64,000 bases of DNA, taken from Rothia nasimurium. Its GTDB lineage: Bacteria > Actinomycetota > Actinomycetes > Actinomycetales > Micrococcaceae. The position numbers and the translations under genes are program-made. Below the pieces are notes generated by a model. That model was given only the letters and a program-made list of their open reading frames with translations, made no database searches and was not told where the DNA came from. Shown here piece by piece: positions 1 through 8,912 of the stretch; position 1 is the stretch's first letter, and every line of letters begins with the position of its first letter. The stretch is taken from assembly GCF_928381705.1 (NCBI RefSeq), contig NZ_CAKMSR010000004.1, positions 124,001 through 188,000 of the forward strand, in the 5' to 3' direction.

Positions 1-169
1 TGCTCTTCTTGCTCCCGGTGGCTACCTGATTATGGAGCACGCCGAAACCCAGCGGGAACTGATGCGTCAGGCCCTTGCCGCCGCCGGCTTTGAAGGTATC
101 GAATCTATTGACGATTTCGCGGGTAAACCCCGTCACACCTCGGGCTATAAACCGCTACCAGGCACCTAA
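1..169 (+). CDS. prmC: Release factor glutamine methyltransferase PrmC, C-terminal end (5' part outside window)
   Basis: Only the last 56 codons are present, read from base 2 to the TAA at 167-169. The peptide LLAPGGYLIMEHAETQ followed by an 'AAAGFEGIESIDDFAGKPR' stretch matches the end of the Rossmann methyltransferase fold of PrmC/HemK. PrmC methylates the Gln of the GGQ motif in release factors RF1 and RF2. The assignment is supported by the next gene being tsaC, the usual prmC-tsaC order in actinobacteria. The catalytic NPPY motif lies upstream of the window and cannot be checked. Confidence 0.8.
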   Translation, partial: ALLAPGGYLIMEHAETQRELMRQALAAAGFEGIESIDDFAGKPRHTSGYKPLPGT

Positions 170-184
170 GAATGTGAAAGAATA

Positions 185-1255
185 ATGAGCGTGAAAGCAA
201 CCATTGTTAGTGCAACCGACCCTGAGACCCTGGGCGACGCCATCGCGACCGCCAACTCAGCAATCGGCGCAGCCAAGACCATCGTGATTCCTACCGACAC
301 CGTGTACGGTATCGCCACCGACGCCTTCTCCGTTGAGGGCGTTGGGAACCTGCTTGCCGCTAAGGGCCGTACCCGGCAGATGCCCCCGCCGGTACTCATT
401 TACGACCAGTCTGTGCTGCCGGGTTTGGCCGACGAAATTTCCGAGGACGCCCGCGCCCTGGCTACCGAGTTCTGGCCCGGTGCTCTCACCCTGATTTTCT
501 ATTCTCAGCCCTCCCTGAACTGGGACCTGGGCGAGACCCAGGGCACCGTTGCCCTGCGCGTGCCTAACGACCCTGTAGCTATTGAGCTTCTGAAAAACCT
601 GGGCCCTCTGGCTGTTTCTTCAGCCAATAAGACCGGGCGCCCGGCAGCTACAACCGCCCAGGAAGCCATGGCCCAGCTGGGCGATGACGTAGCCGTTATC
701 TTTGACGGTGGACCCCGCCCCGAGAACCGTCCTGAGGGCTTTGAAGCCAAGGACGCCCTACCTTCGACCATCGTTGACTGTACCTCTGACCGCCTGGTTG
801 TGGTGCGTGAGGGTGCAATTTCAGTAGAGCGCCTGCGCGAGGTCGTACCCGGTGTGCTAACCCGCGCTGAGTTTGAGGCCCAGGAGAAGGCCCGCCGCGA
901 AGCTGAGTCAGCTCTGGTAGCAAGCTCAGAGGCAATGGAAGATACCGAGTTTTCTCCCCGCCAGGTGGATGAGCCTGAGACAAAAGAGGTTGAGGCTGCC
1001 TCCCGCCAGGCCGCCGCTCCTGTAGCTGGTTCGCTCGCTGCGGGTCTGGTAGGCGGTGCTAGTGGCACTGTAGCCGTTGACCAGCGCCGTACGGCAAGCG
1101 CTCATGCTCCCGAAACCCGCGTGGTACAAGACAACACCAAGCCCTACTCGGTGGCCGATGCCCGTTCGCTGGTGTTCGGCACCCAGAAAGAAGCCCCCAC
1201 CGAACCGCTGACCGAAGCGGATGGCGAGGGCAAAGAAGGCACTCCTACCGTCTAG
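185..1255 (+). CDS. tsaC: L-threonylcarbamoyladenylate synthase (TsaC/Sua5/YrdC family) with long C-terminal extension
   Basis: 356 aa. The YrdC-type domain (about residues 20-215) makes threonylcarbamoyl-AMP from Thr, bicarbonate and ATP for the t6A modification at position 37 of ANN-decoding tRNAs. Visible signatures are IPTDTVYGIATDAF, AAKGR and SSANKTGRPA, the lysine, arginine and SxN elements of the family. Residues about 216-356 are a hydrophilic Ala/Glu-rich tail. They lack the HYAP-type motif of a true Sua5 domain, so this is a YrdC enzyme with a disordered tail, not a canonical two-domain Sua5. The gene starts 15 nt after prmC and is probably co-transcribed with it. Its stop overlaps the stop of the convergent gene by 4 nt. 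Confidence 0.9.
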   Translation: MSVKATIVSATDPETLGDAIATANSAIGAAKTIVIPTDTVYGIATDAFSVEGVGNLLAAKGRTRQMPPPVLIYDQSVLPGLADEISEDARALATEFWPGALTLIFYSQPSLNWDLGETQGTVALRVPNDPVAIELLKNLGPLAVSSANKTGRPAATTAQEAMAQLGDDVAVIFDGGPRPENRPEGFEAKDALPSTIVDCTSDRLVVVREGAISVERLREVVPGVLTRAEFEAQEKARREAESALVASSEAMEDTEFSPRQVDEPETKEVEAASRQAAAPVAGSLAAGLVGGASGTVAVDQRRTASAHAPETRVVQDNTKPYSVADARSLVFGTQKEAPTEPLTEADGEGKEGTPTV

Positions 1256-2325
1256 TTTTCAAACTTGCGGTCCTGCCTGGTGCCCAGTGCGCTGTGGGCG
1301 GTGCGAAGCACCTCGCTCACCCGTGCTTGGGGCACCAGGCCATTTTTTTGAGCCCACGAATCGTCAATATCCTGACCGAACCACATCACCTCAACCCGGC
1401 GGACGGGCCCGGTCAGGCGGTCCCCCAGGAGCTCAGAGACCCTGTAGCCGGTGGCTACCAGAGCCCGGCAGAGGGGGGCCGGTAGGTGTAGGGGGCGGCG
1501 GCGTCCTGCGTCAATAAGGACGGACTCGGTGGTTGCCCCTTCCCAGGGCTGCATTACGATGGCGGGCAGAGGGCCGGTGAAACTGGCTACCCGGTAGACG
1601 AATTCTGCCAGGGCGTAGTTGGAGGAGACCGGGGTGCGCCGCGGGGTGCGCCCTGCGACGGACGCCAGTGGGGAGGAAGCAATTTTTGCGAAAGCCTCGG
1701 TGGTGCGGCGGCCACGGCCCTGCACACTCGTGGCCCGGATAATGCAGATATCAACCGCGTGATCCCCGGCTACAGCGACGGGGGAGTGAGAAGGAGCCGC
1801 CGGGAATTCCGACGCTTCAGAGCCGGGAGCCTGCCCCTGAGCAGCTGTTTCTTCGATAAAGGCCCGCAGGGTCAGAAGCACCTCTTCGCCCAGGGCCTTC
1901 GAGAAAGAGTAGGCAGAGAAAGGCTGTGGTTCTGCCTCTGCACTGAGCACAGGGACCGGCCCTAAGACAGCAGCAGAGCTCAGGTGGATTACCCTGCTGA
2001 CGCCGGTGCGCTGGGCAGCAATTGCAATGACCGCAGGCAGCAGAGCATTAGCGCCTAGCAGGGGAGCTAGGTCTTCCTGGTCAGGGGCAGCCAGGCCCGA
2101 AGCGTTGATGACAACCTCGCACCCTGCGAAAGACTCGGCGAGAGTGTCGATAATGCCGTCTAGCTGCCGGGCTTCGCGAATGAGCTGGTTGGCTTCGGCT
2201 GTGCGCGTGAGCAGGCGGGGAGCCTCAACCGCATCGACCTGGACGCCTTCGGCAGCTAGCCGGGCTACAATCGATGAACCCACAAACCCGCTTGCCCCAA
2301 TTACTTTCCATGTGGCCTGAGCCAT
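1252..2325 (-). CDS. NAD(P)-dependent epimerase/dehydratase family protein
   Basis: 357 aa, extended SDR fold. The N-terminus VIGASGFVGSSIVARL carries the Rossmann GxxGxxG motif. VINASGLA and HLSSAAVLG correspond to the active-site strand, and YSFSKALGE is the YxxxK catalytic pair. The C-terminal half binds the substrate in this family, but the substrate cannot be read from sequence (a nucleotide sugar or steroid-like substrate are both possible). The start has a ggag about 8 nt upstream. The gene is convergent with tsaC and divergent from the glycosyltransferase at 2578. Its position next to a glycan module suggests, without proving, a sugar substrate. Confidence 0.75.
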   Translation of the reverse strand: MAQATWKVIGASGFVGSSIVARLAAEGVQVDAVEAPRLLTRTAEANQLIREARQLDGIIDTLAESFAGCEVVINASGLAAPDQEDLAPLLGANALLPAVIAIAAQRTGVSRVIHLSSAAVLGPVPVLSAEAEPQPFSAYSFSKALGEEVLLTLRAFIEETAAQGQAPGSEASEFPAAPSHSPVAVAGDHAVDICIIRATSVQGRGRRTTEAFAKIASSPLASVAGRTPRRTPVSSNYALAEFVYRVASFTGPLPAIVMQPWEGATTESVLIDAGRRRPLHLPAPLCRALVATGYRVSELLGDRLTGPVRRVEVMWFGQDIDDSWAQKNGLVPQARVSEVLRTAHSALGTRQDRKFEN

Positions 2326-2577
2326 GCCTTTACTCCGTCCGTACGGTGGTTACCGGTGGGCCGTCTGTGCCCCTACCCCCTAGGGTGACATAGGCCGGAG
2401 CAAAAAACACGTAGGGCAGGCTACAAAGGGCAAAGGTTTGGGCTTCTGGCCGCCTGCGCTGGGATAATCCACAGGTGAGTTCGCTAAACTTAGATAGAGT
2501 TGTGTGCTTTGTGCCCTGAAATCGGGGTAAGCACGCCTTTGCAGGTGGCCTCACCCCACGAAAGGACCTGTTTGCCC

Positions 2578-4428
2578 ATGGTATCTGCCCCGACACCCCA
2601 GGTGCGCCCCCAGGAGCGCATTGTTGCTGTAGTGGTGACCTATAACCGCCGTGAGCTGCTTGAACAGACCCTAGCCGGGATAGAGGCGGGGGAGCTGACT
2701 CCCGATACGGTCATCATCGTCAATAATGCTTCTACCGACAGTACCGAAGAGTACCTGGGCAGCTATCGGAGTTCACTGGCTACCGACATTGTGCACCTAC
2801 CGCAGAACGTGGGCGGCGCAGGCGGCTTCACTGTGGGCATCGACCGGGCCCTAAACCGCCATGCAGCAGACCTGGTCTGGGCCATGGACGACGACACTGA
2901 ACCTACCGAGAACACCCTCTCTGAGGCCTACCGGGCCTGGGCTGACTATTCCCCGGTGCGGGCAGAGCGCCCGGCCGTCGTGGCCTCTAAAGTGGTGTGG
3001 ACCAACGGCCAGGACCACCCCATGAACACCATGCGTACCATGTTCGCCGCGGGCCCTGACCGTACCGCGCGGGCAGCCGCTGTGGGTGCCCGGCCCATCC
3101 GCTCGGCGTCCTTTGTGTCAATCCTGATGGACGCTGCCGCCATGCGGGCCACCGACCTGCCCCTGGCAGACTTCTTTATCTGGAACGACGACTTCGAATA
3201 CACCACCCGCCTGATTCACCACAGCAACGGTATTGCTACTGAGAAGTCGGTAGCCCGTCACCACACCAAGACCTTTGGCACCACAGACGCCAAACCCGGC
3301 CCCCGCTTCTACAACGATGTACGCAATAAGCTCTGGGTTTTTTGTGCCCGTCGCACCCTAACCCCGCTGGAAAAGCTGCTCTACGGCGGCTCAACAGCCC
3401 GCCTGTGGGTTAGCACCCTGCTGCGCACCGATGAGAAGAAGACCTACACCGGCTACTTCCTCAAGGGGCTTCAGGACGCCGCCGCCGGCTACCGCTCCAA
3501 CAGTGAGGTGCTGGACGGCGTCTACCAGCTTGAAACCCCCCAGCTGGCCCAGCGTATCAAAGCAAACTACGGGAGTGACCCCAAGTTCTCTGTCTTGATG
3601 AGCGTTTATGCCGGGGATCAGCCCGAGCACCTGCGCCTGGCCCTAGCCTCGAATACCGAACACCAAACCCTGCGCCCCAACCAGCTGGTGCTGGTGCAGG
3701 ACGGCCCCGTGAGCGCTGAGCTTTCTCAGGTCATCGCTGATTTTGAAGAGCAGAGCTCCCTGCCGGTGACCGTGGTGCGCCTTGCCGAGAACCACGGGCT
3801 AGCTGCCGCCCTGCACGAGGGGCTCACCTACTGTGACTACGATATCGTGGCCCGGGCAGACTCAGACGATGTTTCTGCTCCTGACCGTTTTGCCCAGCAG
3901 GTTCCCCTGCTTGCCGCGGGCCAGTACGACGTGCTGGGTAGCGCCATGTACGAATTTACGGACGACCCCGCCCGCCCCGAGGCCGAACGGAAGGCCGTGA
4001 CCGGGGCGAGAGCTATCCGAGAGATGCTACCGAAGCGCAACCCCATGCTGCACCCCACCGTGGTCTTCCGCAAGAGCGCTGTAGAGGCTGTTGGCAGCTA
4101 CGTTGAGGTTCCGGGAGCCGAAGATTACTGGCTCTGGGCCCGCATGAGTCGAGCCGGGTTCGTCCTGGGCAACCTGAGCCAGCCCCTGGTAAGCTACCGG
4201 GTGGCCACCGCCTACACACGACGCGGGGGGATGGATGCCCTGCGCAAGGACCTCCAGGTCCAGCGCAGGCTCTATACCGGGGGAGTGCTGAGCCCTGTCC
4301 GCTTCGCCCAGAACCTAGCCATACGCGGTGTTTACCGCCTAGCACCAGAAGAACTGCGCACCCGGGCCTTTAGGGCCATGACCGGCCGAACCCCGCAGGG
4401 GAAGAAAGAGAAGGGCAGCAATGTCTAA
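2578..4428 (+). CDS. Two-domain family 2 glycosyltransferase
   Basis: 616 aa from the ATG at 2578, chosen because aaagga lies 11 nt upstream; an in-frame start at 2500 has no such signal. Two GT-A domains are joined. The first (from about residue 14, IVAVVVTYNRREL, with MDDDTEP as metal site) resembles GlfT/rhamnosyl-type GT2 enzymes. The second (from about residue 335, FSVLMSVYAGD, with ADSDDVSAPDR as metal site) is a second GT2 with its own DxD-like motif. The protein probably adds two sugars, or a repeating disaccharide, to a lipid-linked or wall glycan on the cytoplasmic face. It overlaps the next gene by 8 nt, so translation is probably coupled. Donor and acceptor are unknown. Confidence 0.85.
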   Translation: MVSAPTPQVRPQERIVAVVVTYNRRELLEQTLAGIEAGELTPDTVIIVNNASTDSTEEYLGSYRSSLATDIVHLPQNVGGAGGFTVGIDRALNRHAADLVWAMDDDTEPTENTLSEAYRAWADYSPVRAERPAVVASKVVWTNGQDHPMNTMRTMFAAGPDRTARAAAVGARPIRSASFVSILMDAAAMRATDLPLADFFIWNDDFEYTTRLIHHSNGIATEKSVARHHTKTFGTTDAKPGPRFYNDVRNKLWVFCARRTLTPLEKLLYGGSTARLWVSTLLRTDEKKTYTGYFLKGLQDAAAGYRSNSEVLDGVYQLETPQLAQRIKANYGSDPKFSVLMSVYAGDQPEHLRLALASNTEHQTLRPNQLVLVQDGPVSAELSQVIADFEEQSSLPVTVVRLAENHGLAAALHEGLTYCDYDIVARADSDDVSAPDRFAQQVPLLAAGQYDVLGSAMYEFTDDPARPEAERKAVTGARAIREMLPKRNPMLHPTVVFRKSAVEAVGSYVEVPGAEDYWLWARMSRAGFVLGNLSQPLVSYRVATAYTRRGGMDALRKDLQVQRRLYTGGVLSPVRFAQNLAIRGVYRLAPEELRTRAFRAMTGRTPQGKKEKGSNV

Positions 4429-6283
4429 AGAACCGTCCCCGCAGACCACCTCTATTCCCATTCTGACCTCGAGCACCGAGCGGAAAACCTGGTGGAAGTA
4501 CGTGCAGATGGGGCTAGACTCCCTAGCCTGGCTGATAGCTCTACCCGCTGCCTTTGTTTTGCGCTACGGCATGGATCTGAGCCAGATCGATGCAGGCGGG
4601 CTCACCGCGGTTGCCCTGGTGATGGTTGCCCTGCAAATTGGTGGAGGCCTGATGATGGGTCTCTACCGTGGCGTCCATAGCTACGGCACCCTGCAAGAGG
4701 GCAGCAAGCTCTACCCCCTGATATTAGCTAACACCATCATTATGCAGATACTGCTGATGGTATCGTCCCGTGCCTTTGGAGTACCCCGCTCGGTGGTGCT
4801 GATTGCCTTCCCCATCGCTGTATTGCTGATGATGGGCTTCCGCTACAGCAAGCGGATCTATGAGGAAAAGACTAACCGCCCCAGCGGTAAAGATGTGCAG
4901 CGGGTGATTGTTTACGGTGCAGGTTTTCTGGGCCGCAACCTGGTGTCAACCTTGATGACCGACCCTAAGGCCAAGTACCTGCCGGTCGCGATTGTTGACG
5001 ATGACCGTTCGGTGCGTAACGCCCGTATTCATTCGGTTAAGGTTGAGGGAACCAGCGCTGATCTGGCGGCTCTGGTAAAACACCACCAGGCTGAGAAAGT
5101 GCTCATTGCTATTGGTGAAGAAATTCCTGAACGACGCCTGGTTCGCATCGCTCAGAGTATGAAAGAACTGGGCGTAGAGACCATACGTATCAACTCTGCC
5201 GTTCCCGATATTGGTCACGGTCGCCGACGCAGTGAAGAGAATAATGAGCGGGAGCTTCTTGAGAAGATTCGCGGCACAATTGACTACAAGATTGACCATG
5301 ACCTCATTCGTAGCTATGTGCAGGGTCGACGGGTACTTGTGACCGGCGCTGGTGGGTCGATTGGCTCTGAGCTCTGCCGCCAGATTAGTGCCTACCAGCC
5401 GGCTGAGCTTATGATGCTCGACCGCGACGAGTCCCTGCTCATGGATACCCGGTATTCTCTGACCGGCCTATCAAGCCTGGACGACCCCAGCGTGATTCTG
5501 GCGGACGTACGGGATGCTGAGGCATTAGAGGCGGTCTTTGCTGAACGTCAGCCTGAGGTTGTATTTCACGCTGCCGCTCTTAAGCACGTCTCGGCCCTTG
5601 AGGCTTACCCCAAGGAAGCCTACAAAACCAATACTCTGGGTACCGCTAACGTACTAAAGGCTTCAGCTCAGGTTGATGTTCAAGTTTTCGTCAATATCTC
5701 GACCGACAAGGCTGCCGACCCCACCACTGCCCTGGGGCAGTCCAAGCGCAGCGCGGAAATGCTGACGAGCTGGTACGGCGAGCAGACCGGGCGTACCTAT
5801 GTCTCGGTGCGCTTCGGCAATGTTTTTGGCTCTCGCGGTTCTATTAAGCCCCTCTTTACCAAGCAGATCCTGGACGGCGGCCCCCTGACCGTGACCGACC
5901 GGAACGCCACCCGCTACTTCATGCTGATTCCGGACGCCTGCCTACTGGTCATGCTGGCCGGGGCAATCGGACGCAGCGGCGAGGTAATGGTGCTCGATAT
6001 GGGCGAGCCGGTCAAGATTCTCAAGGTGGCGGAGCATATGCGCAGCCTCTATGAGCGCTTCGACGTGGCTATCGAGGTTATTGGCCTGCGTGCGGGCGAA
6101 AAGCGCGACGAGGTGCTTTTTGGCCAGGACGAAGTACACCAGCGCAGCGAAGAGAACGAAAATATCATGAGGGCTCAAGCTCCCAGGCTTAATCCCGCTG
6201 ACCTTGACTACGCCCGCTGGCTTGAAAACTACCGCAGCCACCGCGGGTACGAGCGCACCGAGCACCGGGGGCAGGAGGCCTAA
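4421..6283 (+). CDS. Membrane-bound nucleotide-sugar 4,6-dehydratase (CapD/PglF/WbpM-like)
   Basis: 620 aa. About four N-terminal membrane segments (residues ~25-150) precede a first Rossmann-like region (VIVYGAGFLGRNL, near 160). The catalytic extended SDR domain begins near residue 303 with VLVTGAGGSIGSELC. NISTDKAADPTTALGQSKR supplies the TDK and Lys residues used by UDP-GlcNAc 4,6-dehydratases in place of the usual YxxxK. This is the full length of the PglF/WbpM group. The product would be a UDP-4-keto-6-deoxy-hexosamine used to build diamino- or deoxy-sugars. Overlap with the preceding GT2 and with the following WecA-like gene indicates one operon for a surface glycan or glycoprotein. 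Confidence 0.88.
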   Translation: MSKEPSPQTTSIPILTSSTERKTWWKYVQMGLDSLAWLIALPAAFVLRYGMDLSQIDAGGLTAVALVMVALQIGGGLMMGLYRGVHSYGTLQEGSKLYPLILANTIIMQILLMVSSRAFGVPRSVVLIAFPIAVLLMMGFRYSKRIYEEKTNRPSGKDVQRVIVYGAGFLGRNLVSTLMTDPKAKYLPVAIVDDDRSVRNARIHSVKVEGTSADLAALVKHHQAEKVLIAIGEEIPERRLVRIAQSMKELGVETIRINSAVPDIGHGRRRSEENNERELLEKIRGTIDYKIDHDLIRSYVQGRRVLVTGAGGSIGSELCRQISAYQPAELMMLDRDESLLMDTRYSLTGLSSLDDPSVILADVRDAEALEAVFAERQPEVVFHAAALKHVSALEAYPKEAYKTNTLGTANVLKASAQVDVQVFVNISTDKAADPTTALGQSKRSAEMLTSWYGEQTGRTYVSVRFGNVFGSRGSIKPLFTKQILDGGPLTVTDRNATRYFMLIPDACLLVMLAGAIGRSGEVMVLDMGEPVKILKVAEHMRSLYERFDVAIEVIGLRAGEKRDEVLFGQDEVHQRSEENENIMRAQAPRLNPADLDYARWLENYRSHRGYERTEHRGQEA

Positions 6284-7311
6284 TGACTACCTCAGAACTT
6301 CTGGCCCTGCTTCTGGTGCCCACCGTTGTCGGCCTGGTCGCCGGTCTGCTCTTACCCTTCGCCGTGCGTCCGCTCCTGCATCGCTGGAACCTGGTCGACA
6401 TCCCCACCGCACGGTCTTCCCACAGCTCCCCGGTCTTCCGAGGCATGGGGCTGGCAACCGCACTTGCAGCGGTGCTGGCCTACCTGGTTGCCCTCATCGA
6501 CGGACAGATTTTTACCGATCGGTCTATCGCCCTCTTCGTGCTCTTTGGCATGGTGGCATCGGGCGCCCTGGGCTGGATGGAGGACTACCGCGGGGTCTCT
6601 ATCAAGGTTCGCTTTGCGGCCCAGCTGCTCATCGGCGCTATCGTCACTCTGGGAATGACCCTGATGCTGGGGACCTCCATCTTCTGGGTTCCCCTAGGCG
6701 TCTTTGCGATCGCCGCCTACATCAACGTGGTGAACTTTATGGACGGCATTAACGGTATCTCGGGCCTGCACGGCTTTGCCGTGGGTGGGGCTTATGCCTA
6801 CGCGGGCTGGGTCAACCAAATGCCCTGGCTACTTGCCGGGGGAGCGGCTGTGGCTGCGGCCTACCTTGCCTTCCTGCCCTGGAATGTACGTACCGGTAAG
6901 AACGTTTTTCTAGGGGACGCCGGTTCCTACTTCCTGGGGGGAGCTATCGCTTCTATGGCGGTAGGGGCTTTCCTTTCGGGGGTTTACGTGGAATATATTC
7001 TTGCCCCCCTGCTGGTCTACCTGGCAGATACCGGGACCACGCTACTGCGCCGAATCGTGCGGGGTGAACAGTGGTACAAACCCCATCGCACCCACGCCTA
7101 TCAGCGGTTGACGGACGTCGGTTTCAGCCACCTGGGCAGCGCGACACTTGTGACGCTTACTACTTTTGTGGTGACCGCTGTGACAGTGATGGCCCTGCCC
7201 TTTGAAACCCAGAACGCTGTTTGGTCTGCCCTGTTAGTTGTGCTTATCTTGGCCCTTTACATCTTTTTGCCGACCTTGCTCGGGAAGGTGCGTCAGAAAA
7301 ATGGGGCCTAA
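6283..7311 (+). CDS. Polyprenyl-phosphate N-acetylhexosamine-1-phosphate transferase (WecA/TagO/MraY family)
   Basis: 342 aa polytopic membrane enzyme with about ten helices. Family motifs are VVNFMDGINGISG (the catalytic Asp pair region), FLGDAGSYFLGG and the cytoplasmic loop KPHRTHAYQRL. It transfers a HexNAc-1-phosphate, or a modified form, from the UDP-sugar to undecaprenyl or decaprenyl phosphate, starting a lipid-linked glycan. The ATG overlaps the preceding TAA by one base, with ggagg at 6274-6278. A wecA/rfe gene between tsaC and the atp operon is standard in actinobacteria, so this copy is the conserved neighbour and the two genes before it look inserted. Its substrate may be the product of the upstream dehydratase. 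Confidence 0.88.
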   Translation: MTTSELLALLLVPTVVGLVAGLLLPFAVRPLLHRWNLVDIPTARSSHSSPVFRGMGLATALAAVLAYLVALIDGQIFTDRSIALFVLFGMVASGALGWMEDYRGVSIKVRFAAQLLIGAIVTLGMTLMLGTSIFWVPLGVFAIAAYINVVNFMDGINGISGLHGFAVGGAYAYAGWVNQMPWLLAGGAAVAAAYLAFLPWNVRTGKNVFLGDAGSYFLGGAIASMAVGAFLSGVYVEYILAPLLVYLADTGTTLLRRIVRGEQWYKPHRTHAYQRLTDVGFSHLGSATLVTLTTFVVTAVTVMALPFETQNAVWSALLVVLILALYIFLPTLLGKVRQKNGA

Positions 7312-7723
7312 GCCGCTGGGCATCAACGAGATGCCCTGGTTAAAAATCTTCCGGTCTGTCTCGCTGGCTTTGGCTATCTTGGCCCTAGTCGGTACGATAG
7401 TTGGTGTACTTATCGCAGGTAAACCGGCTGCGGGTGGGTTCCTTACGGGGCTTACCCTGGTTTATCTCAGTTTCGCGGTCGGAATCATGGTTGTGATACC
7501 GGCTGAGAAGAAGTCGATGAAAGCGGCGGCAGCGGCTCTAGCGGCCATGTATCCGTTCAAGATTATGGTTTTCACCGGCCTCTTAGTGTTCGCCCCTATA
7601 CCGCAGGATTTTCGTAACGGCTGGCTTCTCACCGGAGCCGTCCTGGCACTGGTGGCCCAGCTTGTCATTGAAACGAAAATTATCTCGAAACAGAGAATCC
7701 TCTATTTCGATTCGGTAGGATGA
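7301..7723 (+). CDS. AtpI-like membrane protein of the ATP synthase locus
   Basis: 140 aa from the ATG at 7301, which overlaps the end of the WecA-like gene and has gaagg 12 nt upstream; the next ATG is at 7331. Four hydrophobic segments are visible (for example LALAILALVGTIVGVLIAG). Size, topology and position just before atpB fit the ATP synthase I (UncI) family, proposed to help assemble the c-ring or take up Mg2+. No catalytic motif is expected. Identity rests mostly on position and topology. Confidence 0.65.
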   Translation: MGPKPLGINEMPWLKIFRSVSLALAILALVGTIVGVLIAGKPAAGGFLTGLTLVYLSFAVGIMVVIPAEKKSMKAAAAALAAMYPFKIMVFTGLLVFAPIPQDFRNGWLLTGAVLALVAQLVIETKIISKQRILYFDSVG

Positions 7724-7747
7724 AACTAGGCAAAGGAGCATACACCC

Positions 7748-8002
7748 GTGGGCAACACCGACGATAAGTGGTACAAGCAAGATAAGCAGTTACGCTCTGC
7801 TGGCGACCTGGTTGCCGGTGGCGGAACAGCCGGGGCCTTTATGACACTTCTGTACGTCATGATAGGCATTGGTATCTGGAGTTTGGTAGGCTATGGTCTG
7901 GACCACTTACTAGGTACAACCTGGATTGCTTGGGTAGGCGGATTCGTTGGCGCCTTTGGTGGTATCTACCTGGTATTTATCCACATGCAGCAGCGTAAAT
8001 AA
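7748..8002 (+). CDS. AtpZ/AtpI-type small membrane protein
   Basis: 84 aa with a GTG start at 7748, set by aaaggag at 7732-7738, 9 nt upstream. A charged N-terminus (TDDKWYKQDKQ) is followed by two membrane helices, with Gly-rich segments around MIGIGIWSLVGYGLD and AWVGGFVGAFGG. This is the pattern of the AtpZ family, short two-helix proteins encoded in front of F-type ATP synthase operons and thought to act in c-ring assembly or ion handling. Together with the gene at 7301 the locus has two distinct assembly-type proteins. Confidence 0.7.
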   Translation: MGNTDDKWYKQDKQLRSAGDLVAGGGTAGAFMTLLYVMIGIGIWSLVGYGLDHLLGTTWIAWVGGFVGAFGGIYLVFIHMQQRK

Positions 8003-8086
8003 GACCAACTGAAACCGGTTGGCACACACATACTTTTGATTCTTTAAACCTCTGAGGTTGCTGGAGCCAGCGGCCAACACGAAGCA

Positions 8087-8905
8087 ATGAAAGGACTTGC
8101 CTTGATTTCAAACGGGCTAGTTGTCGCAGCGGGAGAGCAGCAGGGCTACGTTCCGCCCACTATCGATGATATGCACCTGCCTGCCATCTTCACGATCGGT
8201 GATTTTGAGTTCAGCAAGCAGATGCTTCTGGTCATCCTGTCGGTGGTCATCGTTGCTGGCTTCTTCCTCTTCGCTGCCCGCAAGCGTGCCATGGTTCCCT
8301 CACGCACCCAGTTCGTGGGCGAAATGGGGTACGGCCTGGTCCGTAACAGCCTGGGCAAGGAACTGATTGGCGCCCACCACTACAAGCCTTTCGTTCCCCT
8401 GCTCTTTACCGCATTCTTCTTCATCCTGGTCAACAACCTCTACGGTTCAATTCCCTTCGTCCAGCTGCCCACCATGTCTCACGTAGGTTCTGCCTACGCC
8501 CTGGCAGGTATCGCTTACCTGACCTGGGTTGGTGTTGGTATCAAGCGCAAGGGTCTGGGGAAGTTCTTCAAGGACATGACCATGCCCTCCGGCGTTCCCC
8601 CGCTGGTCTACGTCATCCTGATTCCCATCGAGTTCATGTCTAACATGCTCATCCGCCCCGCAACCCACGCCCTGCGTCTCTTCGCTACCATGTTCGGTGG
8701 CCACCTGGCGATTATGGTTGCAGCATCCCTTACCCAGTACCTGATTGTTGAAGCAGGCGGCATCGCCGCTATCGCCTCGGTCGGTTCAGGCGCCCTGGGT
8801 CTCTTCCTCTACTTCCTGGAACTCATGATTCAGGTTATCCAGGCCTACGTCTTCACCCTGCTCCTTGCCGTCTACCTGCAGGGCTCGGTCTCAGAAGGCC
8901 ACTAA
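8087..8905 (+). CDS. atpB: ATP synthase F0 subunit a
   Basis: 272 aa as drawn. Subunit a forms the two proton half-channels next to the c-ring. The motif ALRLFATMFGGHLAIM contains the essential Arg (the E. coli R210 equivalent) and is followed by the last two helices. The ATG at 8087 has no good ribosome-binding site. A GAAAGGA sequence overlapping that ATG (8089-8094) sits 7 nt before an in-frame TTG at 8102, so the true start may be TTG 8102, giving a protein 5 residues shorter. First gene of atpBEFHAGDC. Confidence 0.95.
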   Translation: MKGLALISNGLVVAAGEQQGYVPPTIDDMHLPAIFTIGDFEFSKQMLLVILSVVIVAGFFLFAARKRAMVPSRTQFVGEMGYGLVRNSLGKELIGAHHYKPFVPLLFTAFFFILVNNLYGSIPFVQLPTMSHVGSAYALAGIAYLTWVGVGIKRKGLGKFFKDMTMPSGVPPLVYVILIPIEFMSNMLIRPATHALRLFATMFGGHLAIMVAASLTQYLIVEAGGIAAIASVGSGALGLFLYFLELMIQVIQAYVFTLLLAVYLQGSVSEGH

Positions 8906-8912
8906 AAATATA

